Shown here: piece by piece, positions 10,414-21,764 of the stretch
Numbering within the stretch: position 1 is the first letter of the stretch
How the letters are laid out: every line of letters starts with the position of its first letter
DNA from: Pseudopithomyces maydicus
Lineage: Eukaryota; Ascomycota; Dothideomycetes; Pleosporales; Didymosphaeriaceae
Reading direction: 5' to 3'
Assembly: GCA_026873275.1 (NCBI GenBank)
Contig: JANTUC010000002.1
Span: 806,001 to 870,000 of the forward strand
DNA: 64,000 nt
Made by a program: the position numbers and the translations under genes
Notes under the pieces: generated by a model
What the model was told of the DNA's origin: nothing
The model's database searches: none
The model's input: only the letters and a program-made list of their open reading frames with translations

Positions 10414-12385
10414 TTAAAAGCCTGCATTGCTATTAGTACACATGAAGATGTCCTCAAAAGTATCGTTGCATCTTACCAGATTCGGTGTTTCCTTCGCCCA
10501 TACTCCTGCTCCCGCTGCTGCCGCTCTGTATTGATCCCAAAATGCCATCGATGTAACCCGCTCCACTCCACTTTTGATGTGTGAGGACATCGCAACCAAT
10601 TTCCTTCTCTCTCGCCTGCACGAGGTTGACGTAAGCAAGCATGCCTTGGTCTTTGAAAGCGCGCGACAGTTCGCATGTGATTGTTGCAGTCGAATGAAGA
10701 CCGGCGAGGGAGATGAGCTGGAGGACAAATCTATTGCAATCAAGTCAGTATATTATTCCACGTGCTCATGTAGATTGGGGGTGACAAACCCATGCTTCGC
10801 AAGGTCCCACACGAAGCTCTTCAGCGACTCTTCCGAGAAGCCTTGACTTAACCAATTGAAGCTCGGCGACAAGTTGTACACAAACTTCTTGCCTGGATGT
10901 TCCTTACGAATCTCACCCGAAAAGCGGGCTGCATCCTCTACGTTGGGGCCTGCGGTTTCAACCCACAGAAGGTCAGCATATGGTGCGAATTCCTTCGCGC
11001 GCTTCGTTGCTGCTGCCATGCCAGCCTTGTAGTGGTAGTGGCCTTCACGGGTTCGTGGAATGTCCCAGTTAAAGTATACAGGCGTCTTGGTATATTTGTC
11101 CGCAAGTTTGCGGCGCTTGAGGAGCGAGAGATTGGGATTGGCCTTGACTTCTTCAAGGTAGGCATCGGCTGAAGAACCCTCCTGCTCAAGATGCTGCACC
11201 ACGGCCTCGTCAAAAGTCACAAGCTTGTGCTTTTTCACCCAGGCTGCCTCATATGCATCTATTTCACTGCCTGGCGCACCGGCTGCCTCCATATTTTGCA
11301 GTGTCTCGGAGAGGGGCTCGGTATCTTCAGTCACTCCCTTGATGAACTCATGATCGCGGACGTCAACAGCGCTGGAGATGAGCTTGCCGCTCTCTGAATC
11401 CGTGCGCGCGATGACGAGGTTCTCACATCCCATCATGTCCCATTGAAAACGTGCGGCTACGAGACGGTTGATATGGTCGCCAACGGGTACGAGGACCTTT
11501 CCGGCCAAGTGACCGCATTTCTTGCCTCCGTGCAGTTGGTCCTCAAAATGTACAGCTGCGGCGCCATTCTCTGCAAATAGCTTGGCCAGCTTGATCACTG
11601 CTGATAGACCACCGTGGCCAGTGTCACCGTCGGCGATAATAGGGCGCATGTAGTCAAGGTACGGAGTCTTCGCACGTTCTTCGGGCGTCATCTTCCTCCT
11701 GTTGTCCCAGTTCTTCCGATCGTGGAGTTGCTGCGCCTTGAATAGTCTTTGGACCTGGTTTGGAACGGTGTTGTAAGGGTAGTCACCGAAATCGGCGGAC
11801 ACCTCGTGGGTGGTGGTCAGAACAGAGGAACATGCCCATCCGGAAATATACAAGACTTCTTGATTCGGTGCCTGTTGAGACATTTGCACGGGATCAATGG
11901 CGCCCACTAACAGCAGGAGAGTCAAAATCAGCTCATGTATTGACTATGGGAAGAAAAGTGATTAAACGCACTTGTATGCACAGGCTCGCCCTTTGCCGCT
12001 CGCTCTTCGAACAAGTTGAAGAGCTTGCGGGCCATCAGTGAGCTGGGGTATGTCTGCTGCAATGCCCCCTCTTGCTGACGACATCTTCTGCCGAGTATGG
12101 CCTCTTGATGCCCTTGTACCGCGGTGACGCCCACCAATCCCTCACCTGTTGTACCTGCTCCTCGAAGAGGGCATCTTCGGCTTGGCCTGCCTTTGAAGCC
12201 TCCGGTAGTAGCTGGAAGGAGTCGCCCGGGAGGGCCGATGACACAGGTGGGTCTACTGGTTTGAGGGTCGAGCTCGACATGCGGCATGCGGTGGTGGAGA
12301 GGGGTCGAAGCAGCTGCTGTGCGCGGACGGATGGTCTGAGGGAGCGGCTCTGGCGCGCTGCAGATCGGCCTACAGTGCGTAGCAT
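10414..12385 (-). CDS. mclA: Mitochondrial 2-methylisocitrate lyase, one frameshift
   Basis: Cleaves 2-methylisocitrate to pyruvate and succinate, the last step of the methylcitrate cycle for propionyl-CoA. The N-terminus is a mitochondrial presequence (MLRTVGRSAARQSRSLRPSV..LLRPLSTTACR). The isocitrate-lyase superfamily signature KKCGHLAGK and the Mg-binding DGDTGHGG are present. Four exons: 12385-11972, 11906-10790, 10730-10477 and 10421-10414, with introns of 65, 59 and 55 bp; the last exon is 8 nt (end of Gly, Phe, TAA). In exon 1 the frame breaks at the C5 run 12065-12069 (G5 on the coding strand): VVSKRG continues as ALQQTYPSSLMARKL one frame over. Adding one base gives 598 codons, the usual size. 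The presequence and the divergent methylcitrate synthase neighbour favour methylisocitrate lyase over glyoxylate-cycle isocitrate lyase. Confidence 0.88.
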
Positions 12386-12925
12386 GGTGACAAGGTCGAG
12401 TCACAATTAACGAAGCAAGAATGGCTCTTTATCCCCGCAGATTCGCTATGGGCGGCGGAGGTTAGTAAGCTTTAACAATCGAAGAGGGTTACGAGAGGCG
12501 ATGTTCGCGCCCTAGAGCGACCAAAAGCGATTACCGCACAAGCGCAACAGAACAGGTTCACGAGGGTATTCCGCACGCGGATCAGGGAAGCTTCGACGGA
12601 CGGGGGCGTCAGAGCAGGTAGTTTTGTTTGGGATAACTTTCTCCACGCCTCCGAGCAGGCCGAGGATAACCACCCGCGCTAACCCCGTGGGTGCTTTACC
12701 GAGGGCAGCTCACCTTGTCCGCCGCAGCAGCGGAACGCGACCAACAGCGTTTGTTGAAGGTTGAACGCCGAGCGTTGCCGTAAATCCTTCCAATTGTTTC
12801 TTTATAGATCGAGGCTGCCTGCACTGTGATAATCTGGTTCTGCTGTTTTTCCGAAAGTCGAGCAAGAGCTGCCTTTCTCACCCCAACCATCCCCGGCCTT
12901 ACCCCGCGTTGAGCTACTGCTAGCC
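12386..12925. promoter_or_regulatory. Bidirectional promoter of the methylcitrate-cycle pair
   Basis: A 540-bp head-to-head region between the start codons of methylisocitrate lyase (minus) and methylcitrate synthase (plus). It contains two CCGAGG hexamers (12660-12665 and 12699-12704), 39 bp apart. This is the reverse complement of CCTCGG, the core bound by the fungal fatty-acid regulators FarA/FarB (CTF1 family). The spacing and pairing are seen; regulation by these factors is inference. Confidence 0.5.
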
Positions 12926-14554
12926 ATGGCGTTGAGCGCACGCACAGCTTCGAGAGCTCTACGAGCCGTCAAGGTGAGCTGCAACGAGCCGAAGTGCATG
13001 ACCGCGAGCTAACTGAACCTGCAACAGCCCTCGGCAGCGCGGCCCTTTGCTTCTGGTATGCAATTGACCCCACCAGGCCCTGTGTGCTGCCAATTGACCC
13101 CCGAACAGTCCAATCATGCAGCTACTCGTCGTCCTCCGAGCCGGATCTCAAGGCGACTTTCAAGAAGGTGCTGCCGGCAAAGCGGGAGCTGCTGAAGAAG
13201 GTCAAGGCCCATGCCGACAAGGAGCTCGGCGTGGTCAAGGTGGAGAACACCTTGGGTGGCATGAGGTATGTTCGCTCTTCTGTCCAATGCTCTAATACTG
13301 ACCCCATCCAAGAGGCTTAAAGGCAATGGTCTGGGAAGGTTCCGTGCTCGATGCAAATGAGGGCATTCGGTTCCATGGCAAGACAATCAAGGACTGCCAA
13401 AAAGAGCTGCCTAAGGGTACCTCCGGCACCGAGATGCTCCCCGAGGCAATGTTTTGGCTGCTGCTCACTGGCGAGGTTCCGTCCGTTTCACAGACCCGGG
13501 CGCTCTCACGAGAGCTAGCTGAGAAGGCTGGCATTCCCAAGTTTGTCGAAAAGATGCTCGACGACTTTCCCAAGGACCTCCACCCAATGACACAATTCGC
13601 GTGTGCCGTCTCCGCACTCAACTACGAATCCAAATTTGCCAAGGCATACGAGAACGGTATCAACAAGGCAGACTACTGGGAGCCGACTTTCGACGACTGC
13701 ATCAGTTTGCTCGCCAAGTTGCCGACAATTGCCGCTAAGATCTACCAGAATGCCTACAGGGGCGGAGGTGCGTTGCCTGCTGAGGTCGATCTCAACCAGG
13801 ATTGGGCGTACAACTTTGCTGCTATGCTGGGCAAGTCTGGCAAGGAGAATGAAGGCTTCCAGGACCTTCTCCGTCTATACCTCGCTCTCCACGGCGACCA
13901 CGAGGGAGGCAACGTCTCTGCTCACACCACCCATCTGGTCGGTAGCGCGCTCAGCGATCCATTCCTATCGTACAGCGCTGGTCTTCAGGGTCTTGCCGGT
14001 CCTCTCCATGGTCTAGCGGCCCAGGAAGTGCTCCGCTTCATTTTGGACATGCAGAAGACGGTCGGAACCAGCTTTTCCGAAGGTGATGTCAAGGACTTCC
14101 TGTGGAGCGTCCTCAAGTCAGGACGTGTGATTCCTGGATATGGCCACGCGGTCCTGAGGAAGCCCGATCCACGATTCGAGGCTTTGATGGACTTCGCAAA
14201 TGCGCGCCCGGACATTGCGAAGAACCCTGTGTACCAGCTTGTCAAGAAGAACTCGGAGGTGGCACCTGGTGTCCTTACTGAGCATGGCAAGGTATGTTTA
14301 TTCTGTCGTTTTCGATGATGAGATGCTTATTAGTGATGCAGACCAAGAACCCATACCCCAATGTCGATTCCTCGTCTGGCGTCCTTTTCCACCACTACGG
14401 CTTCCATGAGACGCTCTACTACACAGCCACATTCGGCGTCAGCCGTGGACTCGGTCCCCTTGCGCAACTCATCTGGGACAGGGCATTGGGTCTCCCCATC
14501 GAGCGCCCCAAGAGCATCAACCTCGAGGGTATTTTGAAACAGGTTGGCGCGTAA
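12926..14554 (+). CDS. mcsA: Mitochondrial 2-methylcitrate synthase
   Basis: Condenses propionyl-CoA (and acetyl-CoA) with oxaloacetate; first step of the methylcitrate cycle. Five exons: 12926-12973, 13028-13055, 13109-13265, 13313-14291 and 14342-14554, all joined by clean GT-AG introns of 47-54 bp, giving 474 aa with no frame problem. The N-terminus is a mitochondrial presequence (MALSARTASRALRAVK). Citrate-synthase features include GPLHGLAAQEVL and the active-site segment GYGHAVLRKPDPRFEAL. The sequences MVWEGSVLDANEGIRFHGKT and ALGLPIERPKSINLEG match the fungal methylcitrate-synthase subgroup rather than the TCA enzyme as I remember them. It is transcribed divergently from methylisocitrate lyase. 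Confidence 0.93.
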
Positions 14555-15048
14555 AGCGGAGGTGCGGAAAGGAAGAAGATCAAAAGAACCGTCTGTTTGT
14601 AGATATCAACCGTAGAAGGCGTTTGGGTTATGTCCGTTCATGAATGAGATGCACGTTTCGATGCCATGTCCATTTTGTTGTGTTACCGTGAGCATCTTTG
14701 CATATTGGTGGGGGTCCACAGAAGAAAGTGCCGGCGTTCTCTCGGGTTGGTCTGGGACCAGGGTTAGCTGGAGATCGGATCATTAGCCCCAGACGCGAGA
14801 CTCGTCGAGAGCCACAACTGCGCTGTGCAACAGCTTCCCGCACGCTGCGTCTCGCTTTGTAGTTTTCCCTTATTGCTTGTACCAGGCAGATACCCCTCGT
14901 TAGCAGCTTTGCCCGTGGCATCAAATAACTCGATGCCTCGTTGCCACCACGCTATTTAAGGCTGCACTGCCGTCGTTTCAACCATTGTAGCCAACCCACG
15001 CGCGAGCCACACTCTCCCTCTGCAACTCCTGTCCTGATCGTCGCCGTC
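14555..15048. other. Intergenic region, no gene seen
   Basis: About 490 bp holding the methylcitrate synthase 3' UTR and the promoter of the beta-glucosidase gene. A tattaa-like element (ctatttaagg) lies near 14950-14960, about 90 bp upstream of the next ATG, and could be its TATA box. Confidence 0.45.
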
Positions 15049-18000
15049 ATGGCTCCTATAGAGTCCCACGAGCTCCGTCGGGGCAAGTACTCCAAGCTCG
15101 ATGCGGCAGTCGACGACGAAAGCCCCTCGCGTCCGTCCTTCGCTTCCGACGCCTCCTCCTTCGAAGACCTCGAAGAGTACGATCCTTTGAACTACGATGC
15201 GGGCACTCTCAAGCGCAAGAAGAGTACAGGCGACCTCCGCACGCGCAAGCCCTCGTACAAAAACGATGCCGAGAAGTTGGGAGCCCTAGGTTCTGCTCGG
15301 CACTCGCCGTCTAGGAGGTGCGGGATACGTCAGTGGTGCTGCTGGCTCTTAATATTTGTTACGTCGATCATCCTTCTATTCACTGCTGGAGGCTTGTGGG
15401 CGTATCGGAACACAATGGTCAAGGACGGCATGAGCCCGCCGTGGTATCCTACTCCAAAGGGGGTGCAGACCCCGCGTGGGAGGAGAGCTACAAGAAGGCT
15501 GCCGAGCTGGTCCGGCAGATGTCGCTGGTCGAGAAGGTCAACATTACAACCGGTGTAGGGTGGAGCATGGAAATGTGCGTCGGCAATACAGGCTCCGTAT
15601 CGCGATTGAAGTTCCCTTCGCTATGTTTACAAGACGGTCCACTGGGCATTCGTTTCGCCGATAATATAACTGCTTTCCCAGCAGGTGTAACAGTTGGTGC
15701 CACTTGGAACAAAGACTTGATGTATCAGCGAGGAAAAGCTCACGGGCAAGAGGCTCGGCTGAAAGGCGTGAACGTGCTTCTTGGCCCTGCTATGGGACCT
15801 CTAGGACGCATGCCAGCTGGGGGTCGCAATTGGGAGGGCTTCGGCTCTGATCCTGTTCTGCAAGGTATTGCAGCTGCACAAACGATCAAGGGCATACAGG
15901 ATGCTGGTGTGATAGCAACAGCAAAGCACTACCTACTCAACGAACAGGAGCATTTCCGGCAGGCGTGGGAATGGGCTCTTCCTAACGCCATCTCGAGTAA
16001 CATCGATGACCGCACTCTGCATGAAATTTATGCCTGGCCGTTTGCCGAGTCTGTCAAGGCCGGTGTTGGCTCTGTCATGTGCTCGTACAACCAGGTGAGT
16101 GAACTGACAAAACTGCTTATGATCAGCAATCTAACCCAACATAGGTCAACAATAGCTACGCATGCCAGAACAGCAAGCTTATGAACGGCATCCTTAAAGA
16201 TGAACTTGGCTTTCAGGGCTTTGTCCAAAGCGACTGGCTTGCCCAACGATCAGGCGTTGCAGCAGCTCTTGCAGGCCTTGACATGTCAATGCCCGGGGAT
16301 GGCCTACGGTGGGCAGATGGGAACAGTCTATGGGGCTCAGAGCTTACCAAAGCTGTTTTGAACGGAAGCGTTCCAATTGATCGTGTCGATGACATGGTCA
16401 CGCGTATCGTCGCAGCATGGTATCAAGTCGGCCAAGACAGCTGGCCGCTGCCTCCTCCCGATGGCGATGGAGGACCCAATTTCTCATCCTGGACCAATGA
16501 TGAGATTGGCAATATCCACGAGGAAGTCCTTCGGACGACACGAAAGGGGTGGTGAATAAATTTATCAATGCCCAAGGCGAAGGCGAGAATTTTCATGGTA
16601 ATCTCGTCCGCAAAATCGCTGCTGAGGGCACTGTACTCCTCAAAAATGAGAAGAACTTACTCCCCTCCACCGCAATGGCTGGAAAGACCATGAAAAGTCC
16701 GACAAGAGCAGTAAGTTTCGTGTTGGCATCTTTGGCGAGGACGCCCGTCTCAGTCGTGACGGTATCAACAATTGTCCTGACCAAAGTTGCAACGATGGTA
16801 CATTGGCTTCTGGCTGGGGCTCCGGTGCCGTCGAATACCCTTACCTCATTGACCCGCTCTCTGCGATGCGGAAGGCTTTCAACAATGAGTCTGTGTATCT
16901 GACGGACTGGCCTGAGAATGATTTGCCCAAAGAGAAACAGATTGTCGAGGATCAAGATCTGTGTATTGTGTTTGCCAATGCTCACGCTGGAGAGGGGTAT
17001 TTGAAGTGGTCTGGTAAGTTCCCACCATGCTTTAGTAATTTGATCCCGTAGACACCAAGTGCTGACTTTATATTCTCACTAGACGTGCGTGGGGATCGCA
17101 ATGACCTCAACTTGCAGAAAAACGGCGACCAACTCATCCAGAACGTGGCTAAAGATTGTGGGAAAGGAAAAGGCGACGTCGTTGTGGTGATCCACGCTGT
17201 CGGCCCTGTGATATTCGAGAAGTTTGTTGACATCCCTAACGTGAAGGCAATTCTTCTCGCCAATCTTCCTGGCCAAGAATCTGGCAACTCCCTTGTAGAC
17301 ATACTTTTCGGAGACGTCAACCCCTCCGGTCGTCTGCCCTACACAATCGCTAAGAAGGAAGAAGACTACGGCCCAGGCAGCAAGATCAAATACCTGCCAA
17401 CTCCAGCTGAGGGACTTTCACCCCAACAAAACTTCTCAGAGGGTCTCTATATCGATTACCGTCATTTCGACAAGCAGGACATCGCCCCGCGTTTTGAATT
17501 TGGTTTCGGGCTTTCATACACCACCTTCCATCTCTCGTCTCTTCTCATCTCGAGCCACGGTGGAAGATCACTACTCCCTGCACCACGGCCATCGAACACC
17601 ATCGAACCCCCTACCTACTCTACCGAACTTCCTGAACCAAAAGAAGCGCTCTTCCCTGAAAACTTTCATAAAGTCGAAAAGTACATTTATCCATACCTCA
17701 CGTCAACGGACGGCATCCATAAGTCCAAAATACTTGCTTCGCAGCTGCAGTCCCCTCTCAGCGATGCAGGTGGTGGTCCAGGCGGCAATCCTGACCTCTA
17801 CACCCCCTCGTAACTGTGTCCGCCACGGTTACAAACATCGGACTCGTCGACGGTGATACAGTGGTTCAGCTCTATGTTTCATTACCGAAGGATTACAAGG
17901 ACAAGGAAACAGGCGAAGCCGTTGACTTCCCCGTTCGCGTGCTACGCGGATTCGAAAAATTACACATCGAAGCGCAGAAAGAAGGACCCGTCAAAGGTGT

Positions 18001-18178
18001 GAAGGGAAGCGCACATGGCGGTGGTGGCAACAGACAGATGGTCAAGTTCGAACTGACTAGGAAGGACCTGAGCTATTGGGATGTAAGGAGGCAAAATTGG
18101 GTGCTGCCCAGCGAGGGTGAGTTTGAGTTGGCTGTTGGGTTCTCGAGTAGAGACTTGCCGTTGAAGGGGACGTGGTAG
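15049..18178 (+). CDS. Membrane-anchored GH3 beta-glucosidase (BglE type), multiple frameshifts
   Basis: Glycoside hydrolase family 3 enzyme releasing glucose from beta-glucosides. A 95-residue cytosolic tail precedes one TM helix (about 97-119, CCWLLIFVTSIILLFTAGGLW), so it is a type II membrane protein like the BglE group. The catalytic region contains LQDGPLGIRF, ATAKHYLLNEQE and the nucleophile motif GFVQSDW. The C-terminal domain has NPSGRLPYTIAK and a fibronectin-like end (VTVSATVTNIG). Exons are 15049-16094, 16145-17013 and 17083-18178. Four sites need one extra base to keep conserved sequence in frame: G5 15459-15463, about 16521-16526, C4 16672-16675 and C5 17803-17807. With these the length is 1005 codons. 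The alternative, a decayed gene, is less likely because everything between the sites is well preserved. Confidence 0.85.
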
Positions 18179-18953
18179 AGATGTATGGAGGTCTAGCGTG
18201 TAATACATAGTCTACGGTGTTGCGGCGTTCTAGGATAGGGTTACAGTTGTATACCATTGATATTTTCAAGAGTTATTCATGAACCTACACTGAGATGTTG
18301 AATCGCGATGCGTTGGTTCCACTTCATGAAAACGTAGTTCAGCAGTGGGGATCAGCGTCAAGGGTTTTGGGCCTAATAGAATTCGACAGACTATATTTAC
18401 TATCTTTACAAGAGGTTAATTGGATCGATAACATGAAGCATTGTGAAAGAACTCTTGTTCGCTGCTGTTTATGAACAATGTTCCTAGATTAGCAGGGATC
18501 ATTTTCTACGTTGCGCTAACGTGTAGAAAGGCTAGCGTTGTCACGGAGCGACGCTAGTGGGTTGGTTAGCGAGGGCTCGGCACCACACCCATTTTCACGC
18601 CCAGGTTCTTTCTCACGAACTTTCTCAATCGACAACCCCACCGCCAACAACCGATTGCACCCAGAAGGCACGACATTAGGTATGTCCAAATCGCTCGCCG
18701 ACTCGACGCATCGCATTTTCGAAGTATCGATTGCAACCATTCTGCGCTCTACCTCGATCCGACTACACGACCGTGCGGAGACATCTCGAAATGAACAACG
18801 CCCGTTTCGATCACTCTTCACAAAGCACGGTAGCCAGAGGACCTCGAGGCAGAATGGTGCATGAGATATTCGGAGTCGGAGCGCAGCAAGCCATCTTGGT
18901 TATTGGGATATAGGCTAACTTGCTCTTGTAGCACCTTCTGAACCACCGCAATC
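18179..18953. other. Intergenic region and probable eS8 leader with 5' UTR intron
   Basis: About 775 bp. The last part looks like the eS8 leader. A gtatgt donor at 18680 and a ttgtag acceptor ending at 18931 would define a 252-bp 5' UTR intron, a common arrangement in ribosomal-protein genes. The ORF at 18538-18864 falls in this leader and shows no family resemblance. Confidence 0.45.
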
Positions 18954-19659
18954 ATGGGGTATCTACTCTCTCCTCACCATTCACGCACCGCTGTAGCTAA
19001 CCATTATCAGTATTTCTCGCGACTCCCGCCACAAGCGCTCGGCCTCCGGTGCCAAGCGCGCATACTATCGCAAGAAGAGGTATGCATAACCCGATCGCTT
19101 CTAAAGTCATGTCTAACATGGCTGCAGGGCTTTCGAGAAGGGTCGCCAGCCTGCCAACACCCGTATTGGCACTAAGCGCATCCATCTTGTCCGCACCCGC
19201 GGTGGAAACCGCAAGTTCCGTGCTCTGCGTCTCGACTCCGGCAACTTCTCCTGGGGTTCTGAGGGCATTGCCAAGAAGACCCGTGTGATCGGTGTCGTCT
19301 ACCACCCCTCCAACAACGAGCTTGTCCGCACCAACACCCTCACCAAGTCCGCCGTCGTCCAGATCGATGCCGCACCTTTCAGACAATGGTTCGAGGCCCA
19401 CTACGGCCAGTCGCTCGGCCGCAGACGCCAGGCTAAGGCTGGCGAGAAGGAGGAGGAGAAGAAGTCCAACAGCGTTCAGAAGAAGCAGGCTGACCGCTTC
19501 AAGGCCTCCGGCAAGGTCGAGAGCGCTCTTGAGAGGCAGTTCGAGGCTGGTCGTGTCTTCGCTGTTGTGTCGTCCCGCCCCGGTCAGAGCGGTCGTTGCG
19601 ACGGTTACATCCTCGAGGGTGAGGAGCTTGCTTTCTACCAGCGTGCCCTCAGGAAGTAG
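18954..19659 (+). CDS. RPS8: 40S ribosomal protein eS8
   Basis: Small-subunit ribosomal protein eS8, 201 aa. Exon 1 is only 5 nt (ATGGG, 18954-18958), followed by 19011-19079 and 19128-19659, with introns of 52 and 48 bp. The spliced start reads MGISRDSRHKRSASGAKRAY, the canonical eS8 N-terminus. The basic core includes GTKRIHLVRTRGGNRKFRAL, and the end is GYILEGEELAFYQRALRK. The frame is intact. Codons are strongly C-ending (CGC, GGC, AAG, CTC), as expected for a highly expressed gene. Confidence 0.97.
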
Positions 19660-20230
19660 AGGATTTAGTGTGGGGATTATTCGGTGCATCGGTCCGGTCA
19701 AAATGGTTTATTAACGTATCTGGTCTGCATAGTGTTCCGAATGGATACAGCTTGAGATGCCACTTCTAGATACCACGAGCTTATGAATCATGGGTTCTTC
19801 AATTTCAAGTGACGTGCACCGATTTAGCTCTATGTTCCTTGTACTGTACCACCGCTTCTTCCGGCCTTTTGCCCAAATGGCTACAGCCGAGATCACTAGC
19901 TTACTGATGAGTGTATCCAACCCTTGAGAATCGTGGATGCTTTCAACGTGTAGCGTGGCATGTTGGATTTGCGTGTTCGTATAAGATGTGTCATTTATGG
20001 TAGGTAACAGATGGATGTTTGTGATTAAGGGACCACGGCACTGTCCCTAATTCTGCCCTGATGTGAAACATCATGCTTGATGTTAAACTAGACATCATCC
20101 ACATGTACCATGCATCCATGTAACTACATACCGAAAATCAAGAGCAGACCTCCAAGTTAGGCACAATGCAAACCCGTAGTAAAGGCGCCAACTGGGAAAC
20201 AACGTCCATCACCTTCAAGGACCATCATCT
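19660..20230. other. Intergenic region between convergent genes
   Basis: About 570 bp tail-to-tail between eS8 and the minus-strand 2EXR-like gene. It is A/T-rich with no coding signal. Confidence 0.5.
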
Positions 20231-21764
20231 TCAACGTCCTCCTTTCTTGAACAGCTCAAAGGCCTCGGGAAGCCCACGTTTGATATGATAACGCCTGAGG
20301 CGTTCCTTGGCGACATCGGTCGGGCTTACGTTACCAGGGCCCAAATCAACTTTGATGTTGTGGGTAGTGGGCTCGGAGAGGTCGTCGTAGGCTTCGCCGT
20401 GAAACTTGACGCGGAGGTTGAGCCAGATAGGAAGAGTGTTCACTTTCTTGCTGTCAAATACCTCGGTTGTGATTGTGGCATGGAGACGTTTGACTGTGAG
20501 AGGAGTAATAAAGTTAGCGTACGTCTTACAGATGTGCATCTTCGGCCTGAGTACTTCGAGCGAAACATTGAGCACCAATCTAGCACGTAGCTCTGGAGGG
20601 GTAGTTACTTACCATACGCAATCCACTGCTCGTTCTCCATTTTGCTGAGGACCTTTCCGAAATTCTTCATTCCGCTCTCCAACTCTAAGATGATATTGAG
20701 ATTGTCGAGACCGCGGTACACATGTTTGACCTCGGCATAGCCACCAGTCAGCAGCCACTTGAGCGGATACAGAGCACACACGCGTATGCTCAGGCTTCGT
20801 ACATAGCCTTGACAACCGCGAGGGAAAAGTTTGATCCTGTAATCCGGGGAGGACTCAATTCCATGCTCGGGCAAACGATTCCGAAGTCGTTTTCTCCGTA
20901 CCTAGGCCGAGTCAGTAACCAGAACGGACAAATAGCACACGAAGCTGGGGAAGAAACATCCAATCGGAAGATTAAAGACACAGTACTACTCGTGAATATC
21001 TCCAAGCTTACTTACATAATTGCCTTCGCCTCAGTGTAGATCCTCTTCGATACACGCAAGATCCCTGTGTTCATGTACTGAAATCCCGAGTACTGAGCCT
21101 TGAAGCCATTAACATCAATCTGTGGTAGCGCGTAGGCTATTCCAGGGAGAAGCTGGCGGGTTGCTGGGTAGAAAAACGCACCCTCGTCGTTATCGTATGA
21201 AGCGTCATTCTGATGGACGCAAATTGAAGCCGGAACCACGAGCAAATTCTTGTACACCTTGTTGCGCACATCCACGGGCAACTTCATGAAGGAGAAAGGT
21301 CCCGTATCGTTTTTAGCAACGGATGGCTCGGTAGATTGAACGACCGTATTTCCGGCATCGCCCGGTACGTCATGCTTGTCGCTATTGAGGGAAGAGTGCA
21401 AGCTCGAGAGCCTGTCATTCTCCGGGCTCCATGCGATGGCGTTCTCCAACACAAGAGGAACGTCCCTGGAATCATCATAGTCATACAATTCAGCATATTC
21501 AGCAAGTGCAGACTCATCTTCATCTTCAGCACAAATACGGCGGCGTTTCCTACAGGACAGCAGATCAAACCGGACAGCCTTTCGGAAATCTCCTGTGGAA
21601 GGAGGCGTGAGCAGTTGGTTATTGGCGCTAGTTCCACGCTTTGGCGGCGTGGCGGGGGCTTTTCCAGCAGTTGGCGGAGGACTGAGCTGGCCACCCATGA
21701 GATCGTCCATCAAGGGTGGGGTGGTGAGTCTATTGGTAGACGACATATCGATGCACGGGAGCAT
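20231..21764 (-). CDS. 2EXR/F-box-like fungal protein, one frameshift
   Basis: Function unknown. Residues about 155-250 have the fungal 2EXR-like pattern: FSFMKLPVDVRNKVYKNLLV, then GILRVSKRIYTEAKAIMYGE. The C-terminal part includes YPLKWLLTGGYAEVKHVYRG. The N-terminus is Pro/Thr-rich, with a basic cluster (CRKRRR) that could be a nuclear signal. Exons are 21764-21016, 20901-20613 and 20493-20231, with introns of 114 and 119 bp. After YGENDFGIV the conserved sequence continues one frame over (LPEHGIESSPDYRIKLFPRG), which requires one extra base at the A3 run 20873-20875 (T3 on the coding strand). The total then is 434 codons. Two start candidates exist (21764 and 21746). Confidence 0.72.

Noticed and set aside
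13050..13320. Frameshift or alternative start in methylcitrate synthase
   Set aside because: Three short introns explain the frame changes and the spliced length is 475 codons exactly.
18538..18864. Separate small gene upstream of RPS8
   Set aside because: Ser/Arg-rich without homology; position and splice signals fit the eS8 leader and 5' UTR intron.
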